36,382 nt of DNA from JAGNLA01 sp964639885 (lineage in GTDB: Bacteria > Caldisericota > Caldisericia > JAAYUI01): the NCBI GenBank assembly GCA_964639885.1, contig CAZXEH010000020.1, positions 1-36,382 of the forward strand, written 5' to 3'. Below, piece by piece: positions 8,073 to 14,112 of this stretch. The first letter of the stretch is position 1. Every line of letters starts with the position of its first letter. The translations under genes were made by a program, and so were the position numbers. Under the pieces are notes generated by a model, which was not told where the DNA came from, did not search any database, and saw only the letters and a list, made by a program, of their open reading frames with translations.

Positions 8073-8178
8073 ATATAGACTTTGACCCTTATAATCCATT
8101 TGGGTTACATTAACTCCAGGAAAACAAGGTACATGAAAGGATTGTTCAGTCAATCAAGCACCCATTTTGTAGGTCAAG

Positions 8179-9096
8179 TCAGAAATTTTCCGTTACCTCG
8201 ATTTTGGCGTTCTGTTTGATCTGCGAGATGAACAGGCCACCGATTGCAACAGCGATTCCGACAATATTGAGAGGAAGCAGGATTTCTCCGAGGACAATGA
8301 AGGACAGAAGCGCAGTGAGCACGGGAATGAGGTTTGTAAACGCGTTGACCATCCAGATCGTGATCGCCTGAACCGAATAGATGAACATCAAATAAGCAAC
8401 GGTTGAGCCGAGAATTCCCAGAAGCAGGAGGTTGTCGATTGCCGAAACCGGAATGCCGGTAGAAAGAACCTTCGGTAAATCAGTTGCTGCAAACCACGGT
8501 ATGTAGAAAGCCAGTCCGACAGCATTCTGCCACATGATGATGGTGAGCGGCTTGTACTTGTTTGCCAGCCTGTGAATGATGACCGAATAGGCAACGGCGT
8601 TGAAAACGGCAAAGAAAAGGAGGCCGATTCCAATCGGATCTATGACAATCTCAAAACTGTCTTTTATCAGCAGAAGGTAGACACCAACGAGAGAGATGAC
8701 GATGCCAAGGATATTTGAGGCCTTCACCTTTTCCCTGAAAAATGCAGCCACGGCAAAAGGTGTGAAAAGCGGAATCGTTGAGATGACAACCGAGGTTACT
8801 GTTGAAGAAACCCTTGCCTGGCCGAATGTTTCACCGATGAAATAGAGGAATGGCTGGAAGAAACCCAGGAAGACGAACCAAAGCCAGTCCTTTTTTTCAA
8901 TTTTTTCAAATTTTCTGAAAATCAGCGCATAGACGAACATCAACAAAACTGAAATCGTCAGCCTTATAGTCAGTATTGTCAGAGGCGTGCAGGCTTTTGC
9001 TTCAAGAATTTCCTTTGTCCAGATGAACGTGCACGACCAGATGACCATGGCCAGTACGACAGCGATGTAACCAAGCAGTGTTTTGTTTTTCGTCAC
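8179..9096 (-). CDS. EamA/DMT-family transporter
   Basis: This is an inner-membrane permease of the drug/metabolite transporter superfamily, whose members export or import small metabolites; the substrate cannot be predicted. The 305 residues form about ten hydrophobic segments in two repeated EamA halves. The first half begins GYIAVVLAMVIWSCTFIWTK, and the second begins near IDPIGIGLLFFAVFNAVAYS. The typical NLIPVLTALLSFIVLGE motif lies near the C-terminus. The start is a GTG at 9096, chosen because the first membrane helix needs it. No Shine-Dalgarno site precedes it, and a TATGAT hexamer ends only 8 bases upstream, so the message could be leaderless. It is on the same strand as the fab genes but 106 bases upstream of them and is probably a separate unit. 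Confidence 0.9.
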   Translation of the reverse strand: MTKNKTLLGYIAVVLAMVIWSCTFIWTKEILEAKACTPLTILTIRLTISVLLMFVYALIFRKFEKIEKKDWLWFVFLGFFQPFLYFIGETFGQARVSSTVTSVVISTIPLFTPFAVAAFFREKVKASNILGIVISLVGVYLLLIKDSFEIVIDPIGIGLLFFAVFNAVAYSVIIHRLANKYKPLTIIMWQNAVGLAFYIPWFAATDLPKVLSTGIPVSAIDNLLLLGILGSTVAYLMFIYSVQAITIWMVNAFTNLIPVLTALLSFIVLGEILLPLNIVGIAVAIGGLFISQIKQNAKIEVTENF

Positions 9097-9302
9097 GGGG
9101 ATAAATCATACGGTATTTTTTTTGCCTATACAGAAAAAATCAGCTCTAACGAAAACACCGGTGATTGACTATTTATCAATTTCTTGAATGTTAAGTCAGG
9201 CGAAGGATTTTAGCCACGACTTCATCGAGGATTTATAATTTATCCCTTTGATTGATGTTTTAGTGATTTCTCGAAGTAAATTCGAGAAAAACAAAATAAA
9301 GT

Positions 9303-9388
9303 TCGATCAAGGGGTGGGGTTCCCAAACGAAATTTGGGGTATTAATAAACCCACCGGCTCTTCGAGCCACCACCCTTGATAAGGGAGG
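9303..9388. repeat. intergenic palindromic repeat element
   Basis: The outer arms ATCAAGGG (9306-9313) and CCCTTGAT (9373-9380) enclose GGTGGGGTT opposite AACCCACC, an inner hairpin GGCTC-TTC-GAGCC (9356-9368) and a second hairpin CCCAAA/TTTGGG (9322-9338). From memory, the arrangement GGTGGCTCGAAGAGCCGG next to a CAAGGG arm resembles short palindromic repeats scattered between genes in many unrelated bacteria. I have not searched for it. Confidence 0.5.
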
Positions 9389-9389
9389 A

Positions 9390-9473
9390 AAAGATATTGA
9401 TTTTTCTTATCTTTTTAGGTTATTGCACTCAGAATCAACGAAATCATCTGGCTTTACCAGTGATATCAATATA
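9390..9473 (+). repeat. diverged direct repeat, copy A
   Basis: Copy A shares TTCTTATCTTTTT, then CACTCAGAATCAA, then GAAATC and a CCA(G/C)-GAT-TCAA ending with copy B at about 9563-9643. The offset is about 172 bases. The copies differ by substitutions and small indels, so the duplication is old. Confidence 0.5.
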
Positions 9474-9562
9474 AAAATGATCAAATGGGTTAGTTTTTAT
9501 TGGCGGAGCCATTAAAACTCCCTCATCCGGCTTACAGCCACCTTCTCCCGCTTACGCAGGCG

Positions 9563-9643
9563 AAGGATAATATCATTCTTATCTTTTTTCTTAACTCCAC
9601 TCAGAATCAAAGAAATCGTGTCGCTTGGCCACCGATTTCAAGA
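9563..9643 (+). repeat. diverged direct repeat, copy B
   Basis: This is the second copy of the sequence at about 9390-9473, with the same order of shared blocks (CACTCAGAATCAA at 9598-9610). Just before it lies a degenerate hairpin (9540-9567, CCTTC...GAAGG arms) within a run reading CTCCCTCATCCGGC, similar to common interspersed palindromes. Confidence 0.5.
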
Positions 9644-9715
9644 TAACGTGTTCAGAGAAAAAATTCTGGTAATAATGTGTTTCGGCGAAAGCCGTAGTAA
9701 ATTTCAGCGGAGCTG

Positions 9716-9757
9716 CTTGGTAGCGCCAAGGGGAGTCGGACCCCTGCTTAGGGATTC
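9716..9757 (-). repeat. 42-bp duplication of the 3' half of tRNA-Glu
   Basis: Bases 9716-9757 are identical to 9828-9869, which cover the 3' side of the anticodon stem, the variable region, the whole T arm, the acceptor 3' strand and CCA of the intact tRNA-Glu. Upstream of the copy the sequence is not tRNA-like; instead a perfect hairpin CAGGCAG-CTCAGA-CTGCCTG (9759-9778) abuts it. It is therefore a partial tRNA copy 112 bases away, either a tandem-duplication relic or an att-like scar. Confidence 0.85.
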
Positions 9758-9830
9758 CAGGCAGCTCAGACTGCCTGTTGTATGTGCAATCCTGAGGGCT
9801 AAAAAGAAAGTGAGGAATCTTGTTGAGGCT

Positions 9831-9905
9831 TGGTAGCGCCAAGGGGAGTCGGACCCCTGCTTAGGGATTGAGAGCCCCTCGTACTAACCGTTATACGATG
9901 GCGCC
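9831..9905 (-). tRNA. tRNA-Glu (anticodon CUC)
   Basis: This folds into a full cloverleaf. The acceptor GGCGCCA pairs with TGGCGCT (one G-U pair). There is a D arm with GTA/TAC, an anticodon stem AGGGG/TCCCT around the loop CTCTCAA (anticodon CTC, reading GAG), and a T arm AGGGG/CCCCT with loop TCCGACT. The discriminator is A and CCA is encoded. The T-loop has C at position 55 where most tRNAs have U. It lies 20 bases after tRNA-Gln on the same strand and is probably cut from the same transcript. Confidence 0.92.
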
Positions 9906-9925
9906 GTGACGGGACTTTCAAAATC

Positions 9926-10001
9926 TGGCTGGCCGACTAGGACTCGAACCTAGAGTCTTCTGCTCCAGAGGCAGACGTGTTACCAATTACACCATCAGCC
10001 A
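9926..10001 (-). tRNA. tRNA-Gln (anticodon CUG)
   Basis: This is a cloverleaf with acceptor TGGCTGA/TCGGCCA, D stem GTGT/ACAC with GG in the loop, anticodon stem TCTGC/GCAGA around CTCTGGA (anticodon CTG, reading CAG), and a T arm CTAGG/CCTAG with loop TTCGAGT. The discriminator is G and CCA is encoded. It is the first gene of the Gln-Glu tRNA pair, and a strong promoter lies directly upstream. Confidence 0.95.
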
Positions 10002-10012
10002 GTGCGTTACAC

Positions 10013-10040
10013 ATTTTATGTTTAATGGCTTAACTGTCAA
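10013..10040 (-). promoter_or_regulatory. promoter of the tRNA-Gln/tRNA-Glu pair
   Basis: A perfect -35 TTGACA (10040-10035) is followed by a 16-base spacer and a -10 TAAAAT (10018-10013). The predicted start lies near 10006, about 5 bases before the mature tRNA-Gln 5' end. The -35 box overlaps the stop codon of the lipoprotein gene upstream. Confidence 0.75.
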
Positions 10041-10945
10041 GGAGAATTAGGTGGTTGCCATGGGAGTAGCTCCCAGGCTTGCTTTCTTGCCGGGTAAAAC
10101 CAGTCCGGGTTTCCGCCTTTTTTGTATTCCCTGAGGAAATATTCAATTGACTCCTTTAGAATTTGGGACGAGGTTCCGTTAATGATTTTTTCCATCAGTG
10201 AGACCCCTTCGTTCATCTGTCCTTTATCTTTGTAGATGAGAGCGAGAACAACCGCAGCTTTTGCTGATTCAATCTCGTTTGTTGTATCGGTCATTTGCTT
10301 CGACCAGGCGTTGATGCCCGCATCGAGATGATTAACAAACCTGCTGGTCTCATCGACAAACTTTCCACCTTTGTACACAGCGATCTTTTGTGTGAACGGA
10401 TACTGCACCTTTTCAAAAATCTTCAGTCCATTCCATCGGTTGTCGACAACAATCAGCTCATAATAGCCGTCGTAGTTGGAGTCGGCAAAATCCCTTGCAA
10501 CAAATCCTGCACCAAGATCAACGGGCACATCCTTGAATGTTTTGTCATCGATGATCTTGATGAACGTGTCGTCAATGCTGTTTCCGCCCATCTCAAACTC
10601 AACCGGCACGCCATGCACGTCTTCACTGAGTTTTGAGCAAACCAGATCCTCGCCCCCGAAGACAATGGACTTGCACTTGATTTCCTTTGAGATTCTGACC
10701 AGTTTGTCGTCCTTTACGATGATCAACACCCTCGGACATATTCCGTCGCCATTTTTGGCCGTTGCCATCGAAAATCCACAACCGTCAAGCTGCTTTTCAA
10801 GAGTAAAACCCTCCGGCACAAATTTTGAGCAATCGTTTGCTGTGGTTGCCAGTTTTTCACCGTTGTCCTGAAGTTTTCCAGAACCTGTATCGCCTCCGCA
10901 TGACACCAGAAGCGCAAAAGTCAGAAATATCGCCAGCTTCTTCAT
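10037..10945 (-). CDS. lipoprotein with an FG-GAP/VCBS-like segment, function unknown
   Basis: I do not recognise the family. The 302 residues start with a lipoprotein signal (MKKLAIFLTFALLVSC) whose lipidated Cys would be residue 16, followed by GGDTGSG, a flexible linker. The middle part has the motif DSNYDGYYELIVVDNRWNG, typical of FG-GAP or VCBS-type beta-propeller loops in which Asp residues bind calcium. The C-terminal third is helical (AKAAVVLALIYKDKGQMNEG) and resembles TPR-like pairs. Its ATG overlaps the stop of the upstream lipoprotein by one base (TAATG), so the two are translated together and probably act together in the cell envelope. No enzyme motif was found. Confidence 0.85.
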   Translation of the reverse strand: MKKLAIFLTFALLVSCGGDTGSGKLQDNGEKLATTANDCSKFVPEGFTLEKQLDGCGFSMATAKNGDGICPRVLIIVKDDKLVRISKEIKCKSIVFGGEDLVCSKLSEDVHGVPVEFEMGGNSIDDTFIKIIDDKTFKDVPVDLGAGFVARDFADSNYDGYYELIVVDNRWNGLKIFEKVQYPFTQKIAVYKGGKFVDETSRFVNHLDAGINAWSKQMTDTTNEIESAKAAVVLALIYKDKGQMNEGVSLMEKIINGTSSQILKESIEYFLREYKKGGNPDWFYPARKQAWELLPWQPPNSP

Positions 10946-11904
10946 TATTTATCCAGCTCTTTCATCTCAAACGGTTTCCACCTGTAGTCCATTTCGTCAC
11001 CCCAGGGAGCAAAGGTTGAGAACGGTTTTTTGTTCACAAACGAATCCTGAATCTGGCTCCATGTCTTCTTCACTGTTTCATCATCGGGAAATCGTTCCAT
11101 AAGCTCTTTTACTGTTGGCATGTAAGCATCAGCAACAAGGCCAGCCTCGGCCTGGGCATATATTGAAACCATCGAAGAGGCCTGAATCTGTGGGTCAGTT
11201 TTGTTGTCATCGGCTTCCTTCTTTACCTCGTCGATAACTTTTTTGATGTAGGCTGTGTGAGTTGGAGTAACGTTTACAAAAGCATCCTTTTGCTCATCAA
11301 GATCAAAAATGTAGACCCTGGAGGGGGAAATGGCGTGCACGAAATCGTTGAAAAACTGGAATCTGCAATCGTAAACCGGAAGCACAAGCCTGTTTTCGTC
11401 GGTAAGCATTGCACCGGCGACCGTTCCGGGTTCGCATTTTACCGGCAGTTCCACAACTGCTCCATCCTTGACCGTAAAAATCTTGTTGTAGTTTCTCGAC
11501 CAGTCGTTTCCACCCATGTAGATTGAAACCGGCAGCATTATGAGGCCGTCAACCGTTTTGCCCCATGGATTTTCTGCAACCTCTGCATTGAAGTTTATCT
11601 GTTCGCCTTCAAAGATTGGCAATTCAAGAGTTTTAACCAACCTCGAACCATCAAACTGGAAAATTTTCAGCTGGAGCTTGGACTGGCCATCACCATATCC
11701 GGCAAAAACAAACGGAGGGTCGGTGTCGATTCTTCTGGCATCGGTCAGTTTGAACCCTTCAGTGGCTGCCTTTTCAGCTACCTTTGTTTCATCTGGTTTC
11801 GGTGATTTCGACTGGTTCAGGTCAATTTCATGCGGAGTTCCGCACGAGGCGAACGCCACCAAAACGATCGCTGCAAGAAGAGTCGATACAAAAAGCCTTT
11901 TCAT
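10945..11904 (-). CDS. lipoprotein of unknown function, first of a pair
   Basis: I do not recognise the family. The 319-residue product has a clear lipobox (VAFASC, Cys at residue 20) after a 19-residue signal peptide, followed by a charged linker rich in Lys, Pro and Asp. The body begins with a beta-rich segment (PPFVFAGYGDGQSKLQLKIFQFDG), and the C-terminal half is predicted helical. The start at 11904 is supported by GGAGG about 8 bases upstream. It begins about 60 bases past the polyferredoxin terminator, so it should have its own promoter, but only weak hexamers (TTGATT, then TGATTA) are visible. It shares the lipoprotein signal and the propeller-like style with its downstream partner, but I see no clear sequence similarity between the two. 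Confidence 0.85.
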   Translation of the reverse strand: MKRLFVSTLLAAIVLVAFASCGTPHEIDLNQSKSPKPDETKVAEKAATEGFKLTDARRIDTDPPFVFAGYGDGQSKLQLKIFQFDGSRLVKTLELPIFEGEQINFNAEVAENPWGKTVDGLIMLPVSIYMGGNDWSRNYNKIFTVKDGAVVELPVKCEPGTVAGAMLTDENRLVLPVYDCRFQFFNDFVHAISPSRVYIFDLDEQKDAFVNVTPTHTAYIKKVIDEVKKEADDNKTDPQIQASSMVSIYAQAEAGLVADAYMPTVKELMERFPDDETVKKTWSQIQDSFVNKKPFSTFAPWGDEMDYRWKPFEMKELDK

Positions 11905-11960
11905 ATTCCGGCCTCCATAAGGATAATCATGGCTAAACCTGCGTGAAAATCAACTGCTTT

Positions 11961-11996
11961 AAAAAAACAAAAACTCCCCGGAACAAACCGGGGAGT
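11961..11996 (-). terminator. rho-independent terminator after the polyferredoxin operon
   Basis: The 9-bp GC-rich stem ACTCCCCGG/CCGGGGAGT (11973-11996) with a 6-base loop is followed on the minus strand by TTTTTGTTTTTTT. It lies 18 bases after the stop codon at 12014. Confidence 0.9.
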
Positions 11997-12013
11997 TTGT
12001 TTTGAAATGGAGT

Positions 12014-13318
12014 TTATGCCTGTGGCGGTTTGTAGTTTGTGAGTCCTGCCCAGTCCATGAACGATGGCTTCACTGGCGGATTTGGAGTCTTGAGAGGAAC
12101 AACTTTTCTCTCTTCCTTTTTCACAAGCCATGAGTAGAGCGGCGGAAGCTCGTGCTTGACCACACCAAATGGACAGCCAAGGCAGTCAAGGCAGCGGATG
12201 CAGTGCCACTGAGCCGTGACATCGTAAATGGCGATGTCCATCGGGCAGTGCTTGAGGCACCAGTTGCATGATTTTCCACGGCAGTTTGCCTGGTCGACAA
12301 CCATGCGTGTGCCAGAAATCCAGTTTGTGAACGAGAAAATCATTCCAAGCGGGCATATTGCCTTGCAGAACGGTCTTGCTGTCCTGATCATCGTCCAGAG
12401 GAGTCCAACCGACATTGTCCACTTGATGAAGTACATGATTCTGGCTTCACCGAAAATGCCCTGGTACGAGGAGATGCCTATGAAGGCTGTTGAAGTGAGG
12501 CCAAAGACTGGATAAGCCTTGTCCGGGATGAGCTGGAGGTACATCTGCGGGAAGCCGGCTGTAAACGTTCCAACCGGACAAATCTTGCACCACCACACTT
12601 CACCTTCGAGCCACTTAACAGAACCGTCGGCAGCAGGAGCCATTCTCGTGATGATGACGAAGAGGATGAATGGGATGAGGAAGAAGAACCATCTGGTGAT
12701 GTTGGCAAAGTTGTTCGGGATGCTGAATTTCTTGACCGGAATAAAGAAGATTCCGCCAAAGACAATGGCAACCACGAGATAAGCGATACCCCACATGATG
12801 AACCTGTTCATGTCGCCGGATTCAAGCAGATAGCTGAGACCATAGAGTTCGCCTGACTTTGGCATGATCTGACCCATGAACGGGGTGTACCAGGCAAGGA
12901 ACAGTGTGGTTCCGAAAACGAGCACGCCCATGATGTAGCTGACATATTTCTTGCCTTTGTAAAGCATTTCCTGGATGAAACCCATCGGGCATGTCCAGCC
13001 ACAGGTCTGGCGACCCATGAGAACACCGATGAGGATCAGGATACCAAGGGCAAAGGTCGAGATTGCGCCGGTTGCGGTGAAGTGCTGGAGGGTTCCGAGC
13101 GGACATGCAGCAATTGCCGTCGGGCAAGACCAGCAGACATACCACGGAGCCGGTATCTGCTTGATTACAGGGGCCAGGATGAACAGAGGGCCTGCCGCAA
13201 TGGCAAGGAATGCCCACTGAACCCAGATTCTGATCTGAATTCTCATCTCTCCTGGAGTGAGTTTTTTCTTTTTCGGTGTTGCTGCCGGTGCCGGAGCTGT
13301 AGTGGTTGCGTCTGTCAT
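12014..13318 (-). CDS. NapH-like membrane polyferredoxin (4Fe-4S)
   Basis: This is an integral membrane electron-transfer protein of the NapH/NosR/CcoG-like type. The 434-residue product has about six to eight hydrophobic segments and several cysteine clusters: CWSC with CPLG (residues 62-73), CGWTCPMG (106-113), CKICPVG (244-250), CKAICPLG (318-325), and two ferredoxin-type sets at 346-358 (C-x4-C-x2-C-x3-CP) and 373-382 (C-x2-C-x2-C-x2-CP). These can hold two 4Fe-4S clusters, with further Cys pairs near the membrane. I chose the ATG at 13318, which overlaps the stop of the preceding gene (ATGA) and follows AGAGGTG. Longer in-frame starts would run into that gene. No reductase or cytochrome subunit is next to it, so the electron donor and acceptor are unknown. 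The partner gene encodes a membrane protein with a periplasmic beta domain. Confidence 0.9.
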   Translation of the reverse strand: MTDATTTAPAPAATPKKKKLTPGEMRIQIRIWVQWAFLAIAAGPLFILAPVIKQIPAPWYVCWSCPTAIAACPLGTLQHFTATGAISTFALGILILIGVLMGRQTCGWTCPMGFIQEMLYKGKKYVSYIMGVLVFGTTLFLAWYTPFMGQIMPKSGELYGLSYLLESGDMNRFIMWGIAYLVVAIVFGGIFFIPVKKFSIPNNFANITRWFFFLIPFILFVIITRMAPAADGSVKWLEGEVWWCKICPVGTFTAGFPQMYLQLIPDKAYPVFGLTSTAFIGISSYQGIFGEARIMYFIKWTMSVGLLWTMIRTARPFCKAICPLGMIFSFTNWISGTRMVVDQANCRGKSCNWCLKHCPMDIAIYDVTAQWHCIRCLDCLGCPFGVVKHELPPLYSWLVKKEERKVVPLKTPNPPVKPSFMDWAGLTNYKPPQA

Positions 13319-13920
13319 GCCACACCTCTTCTCTTTGTGAAAATGGTGATGAGAACATAAATCAACAAGAATACCGAAAGGATGATTGCCATCTGCCAGA
13401 GCCTGTTGAGGTCTGAGTCGCCGAGACCTACACATGCGATGCACAGCTTATCAGCGGTGCCGTAGATGTACATGTTCTCATAGTTGGTGATCAGTTCCGG
13501 AATGTTCTCTGCGCCACCGACGTGAAGGACGGTTGCCTTGATGGTCTTGGCTCCCTTGTCCTGTTTACCGGTTGCCGTGATTTTGATTCCGTCTTTTACA
13601 AGATCGGTTTTATCAATGAACTTGTAGTCGTTTTTGACTTTTTTCCCGTCTTTTTCTTCGATGATCTTGAGCTTTGCGCTGTCCTTGAATGTTACAGCCC
13701 ACTCCTCTCCCTTTTCGGTAGTGAGGGTGAAAGACAATGCTGTTCCGTCATACTTTGAGACGGTTCCCGTTTTGTTGCTGGAGTTGTCAAGCGTTGGTTC
13801 GACGACTACCCAATGTGTGCCCACAACGCCCCAGATGATGGCGAAAATACAGATGGCACCCACCGGAATCCACAACCAGTTGCGAATCAATGACCCTTTT
13901 GCAGGGCTAGTATTGCTCAT
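13315..13920 (-). CDS. two-helix membrane protein with a DUF5666-like domain, partner of the polyferredoxin
   Basis: I do not recognise a named family. The 201 residues have an N-terminal membrane helix (LWIPVGAICIFAIIWGVVG) and a C-terminal one (MAIILSVFLLIYVLITIF) ending in a basic tail. Between them is a beta-rich domain of about 85 residues (TGTVSKYDGTALSFTL, then KLKIIEEKDGK, then IKITATGKQDKGAKTIKATV). That pattern resembles one DUF5666/OB-like unit, four copies of which form the secreted protein at 34606-35679. A CIAC motif just before the second helix could bind metal or heme or form a disulfide. It lies upstream of the polyferredoxin with an ATGA overlap and shares its promoter. The start at 13920 follows GGAAGGTGG. 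It probably positions or matures the iron-sulfur protein, but that is inference. Confidence 0.82.
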   Translation of the reverse strand: MSNTSPAKGSLIRNWLWIPVGAICIFAIIWGVVGTHWVVVEPTLDNSSNKTGTVSKYDGTALSFTLTTEKGEEWAVTFKDSAKLKIIEEKDGKKVKNDYKFIDKTDLVKDGIKITATGKQDKGAKTIKATVLHVGGAENIPELITNYENMYIYGTADKLCIACVGLGDSDLNRLWQMAIILSVFLLIYVLITIFTKRRGVA

Positions 13921-13954
13921 GGTCCACCTTCCGTTTATGAATGATTGATTTTAA

Positions 13955-13983
13955 AGTATAATTTTCGGTCATTAAAAACGCAA
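13955..13983 (-). promoter_or_regulatory. promoter of the polyferredoxin operon
   Basis: -35 TTGCGT (13983-13978), a 17-base spacer, and -10 TATACT (13960-13955). The predicted transcript starts near 13948, about 28 bases before the ATG. Confidence 0.7.
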
Positions 13984-14049
13984 GTGGGGACTGATTTTTT
14001 AGAGCTTGACAATCGAAATTCCGGTGAGAAGTTGATAATTTTTCGTTGA

Positions 14050-14088
14050 CAAAAAATAAAAGGCGCCAACTTGATGTCAGCGCCTTTT
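14050..14088 (-). terminator. terminator of the dockerin-tilS-hpt-ftsH-lipM-PQQ operon
   Basis: The stem AAAAGGCGC/GCGCCTTTT (14058-14088, loop of 13 bases) is followed on the minus strand by TTTTATTTTTTG. It lies 25 bases after the stop codon at 14113. Confidence 0.85.
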
Positions 14089-14112
14089 CCCAAATTTCAA
14101 CTTAGTGATTTG

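Larger units (their letters stand above)
9097..9715. other. repeat-rich non-coding region between the transporter and the tRNA genes
   Basis: I see no gene here. The region holds a 9-bp hairpin TTTCTCGAA/TTCGAGAAA (9267-9289), a larger imperfect palindromic element (9303-9388), two diverged copies of a sequence of about 85 bases (about 9390-9473 and 9563-9643, sharing CACTCAGAATCAA), and a degenerate hairpin between them (9540-9567). The stacking of palindromes and decayed direct repeats looks like accumulated small mobile-repeat debris. Confidence 0.6.

Noticed and set aside
9267..9289. Hairpin TTTCTCGAA/TTCGAGAAA as a terminator
   Set aside because: The sequence following the stem on either strand lacks a T tract.
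9591..9842. Opposing short open frames (one on each strand) over the tRNA 3'-half duplication
   Set aside because: Both run through tRNA sequence and decayed repeats and have no ribosome-binding site or protein-like features.
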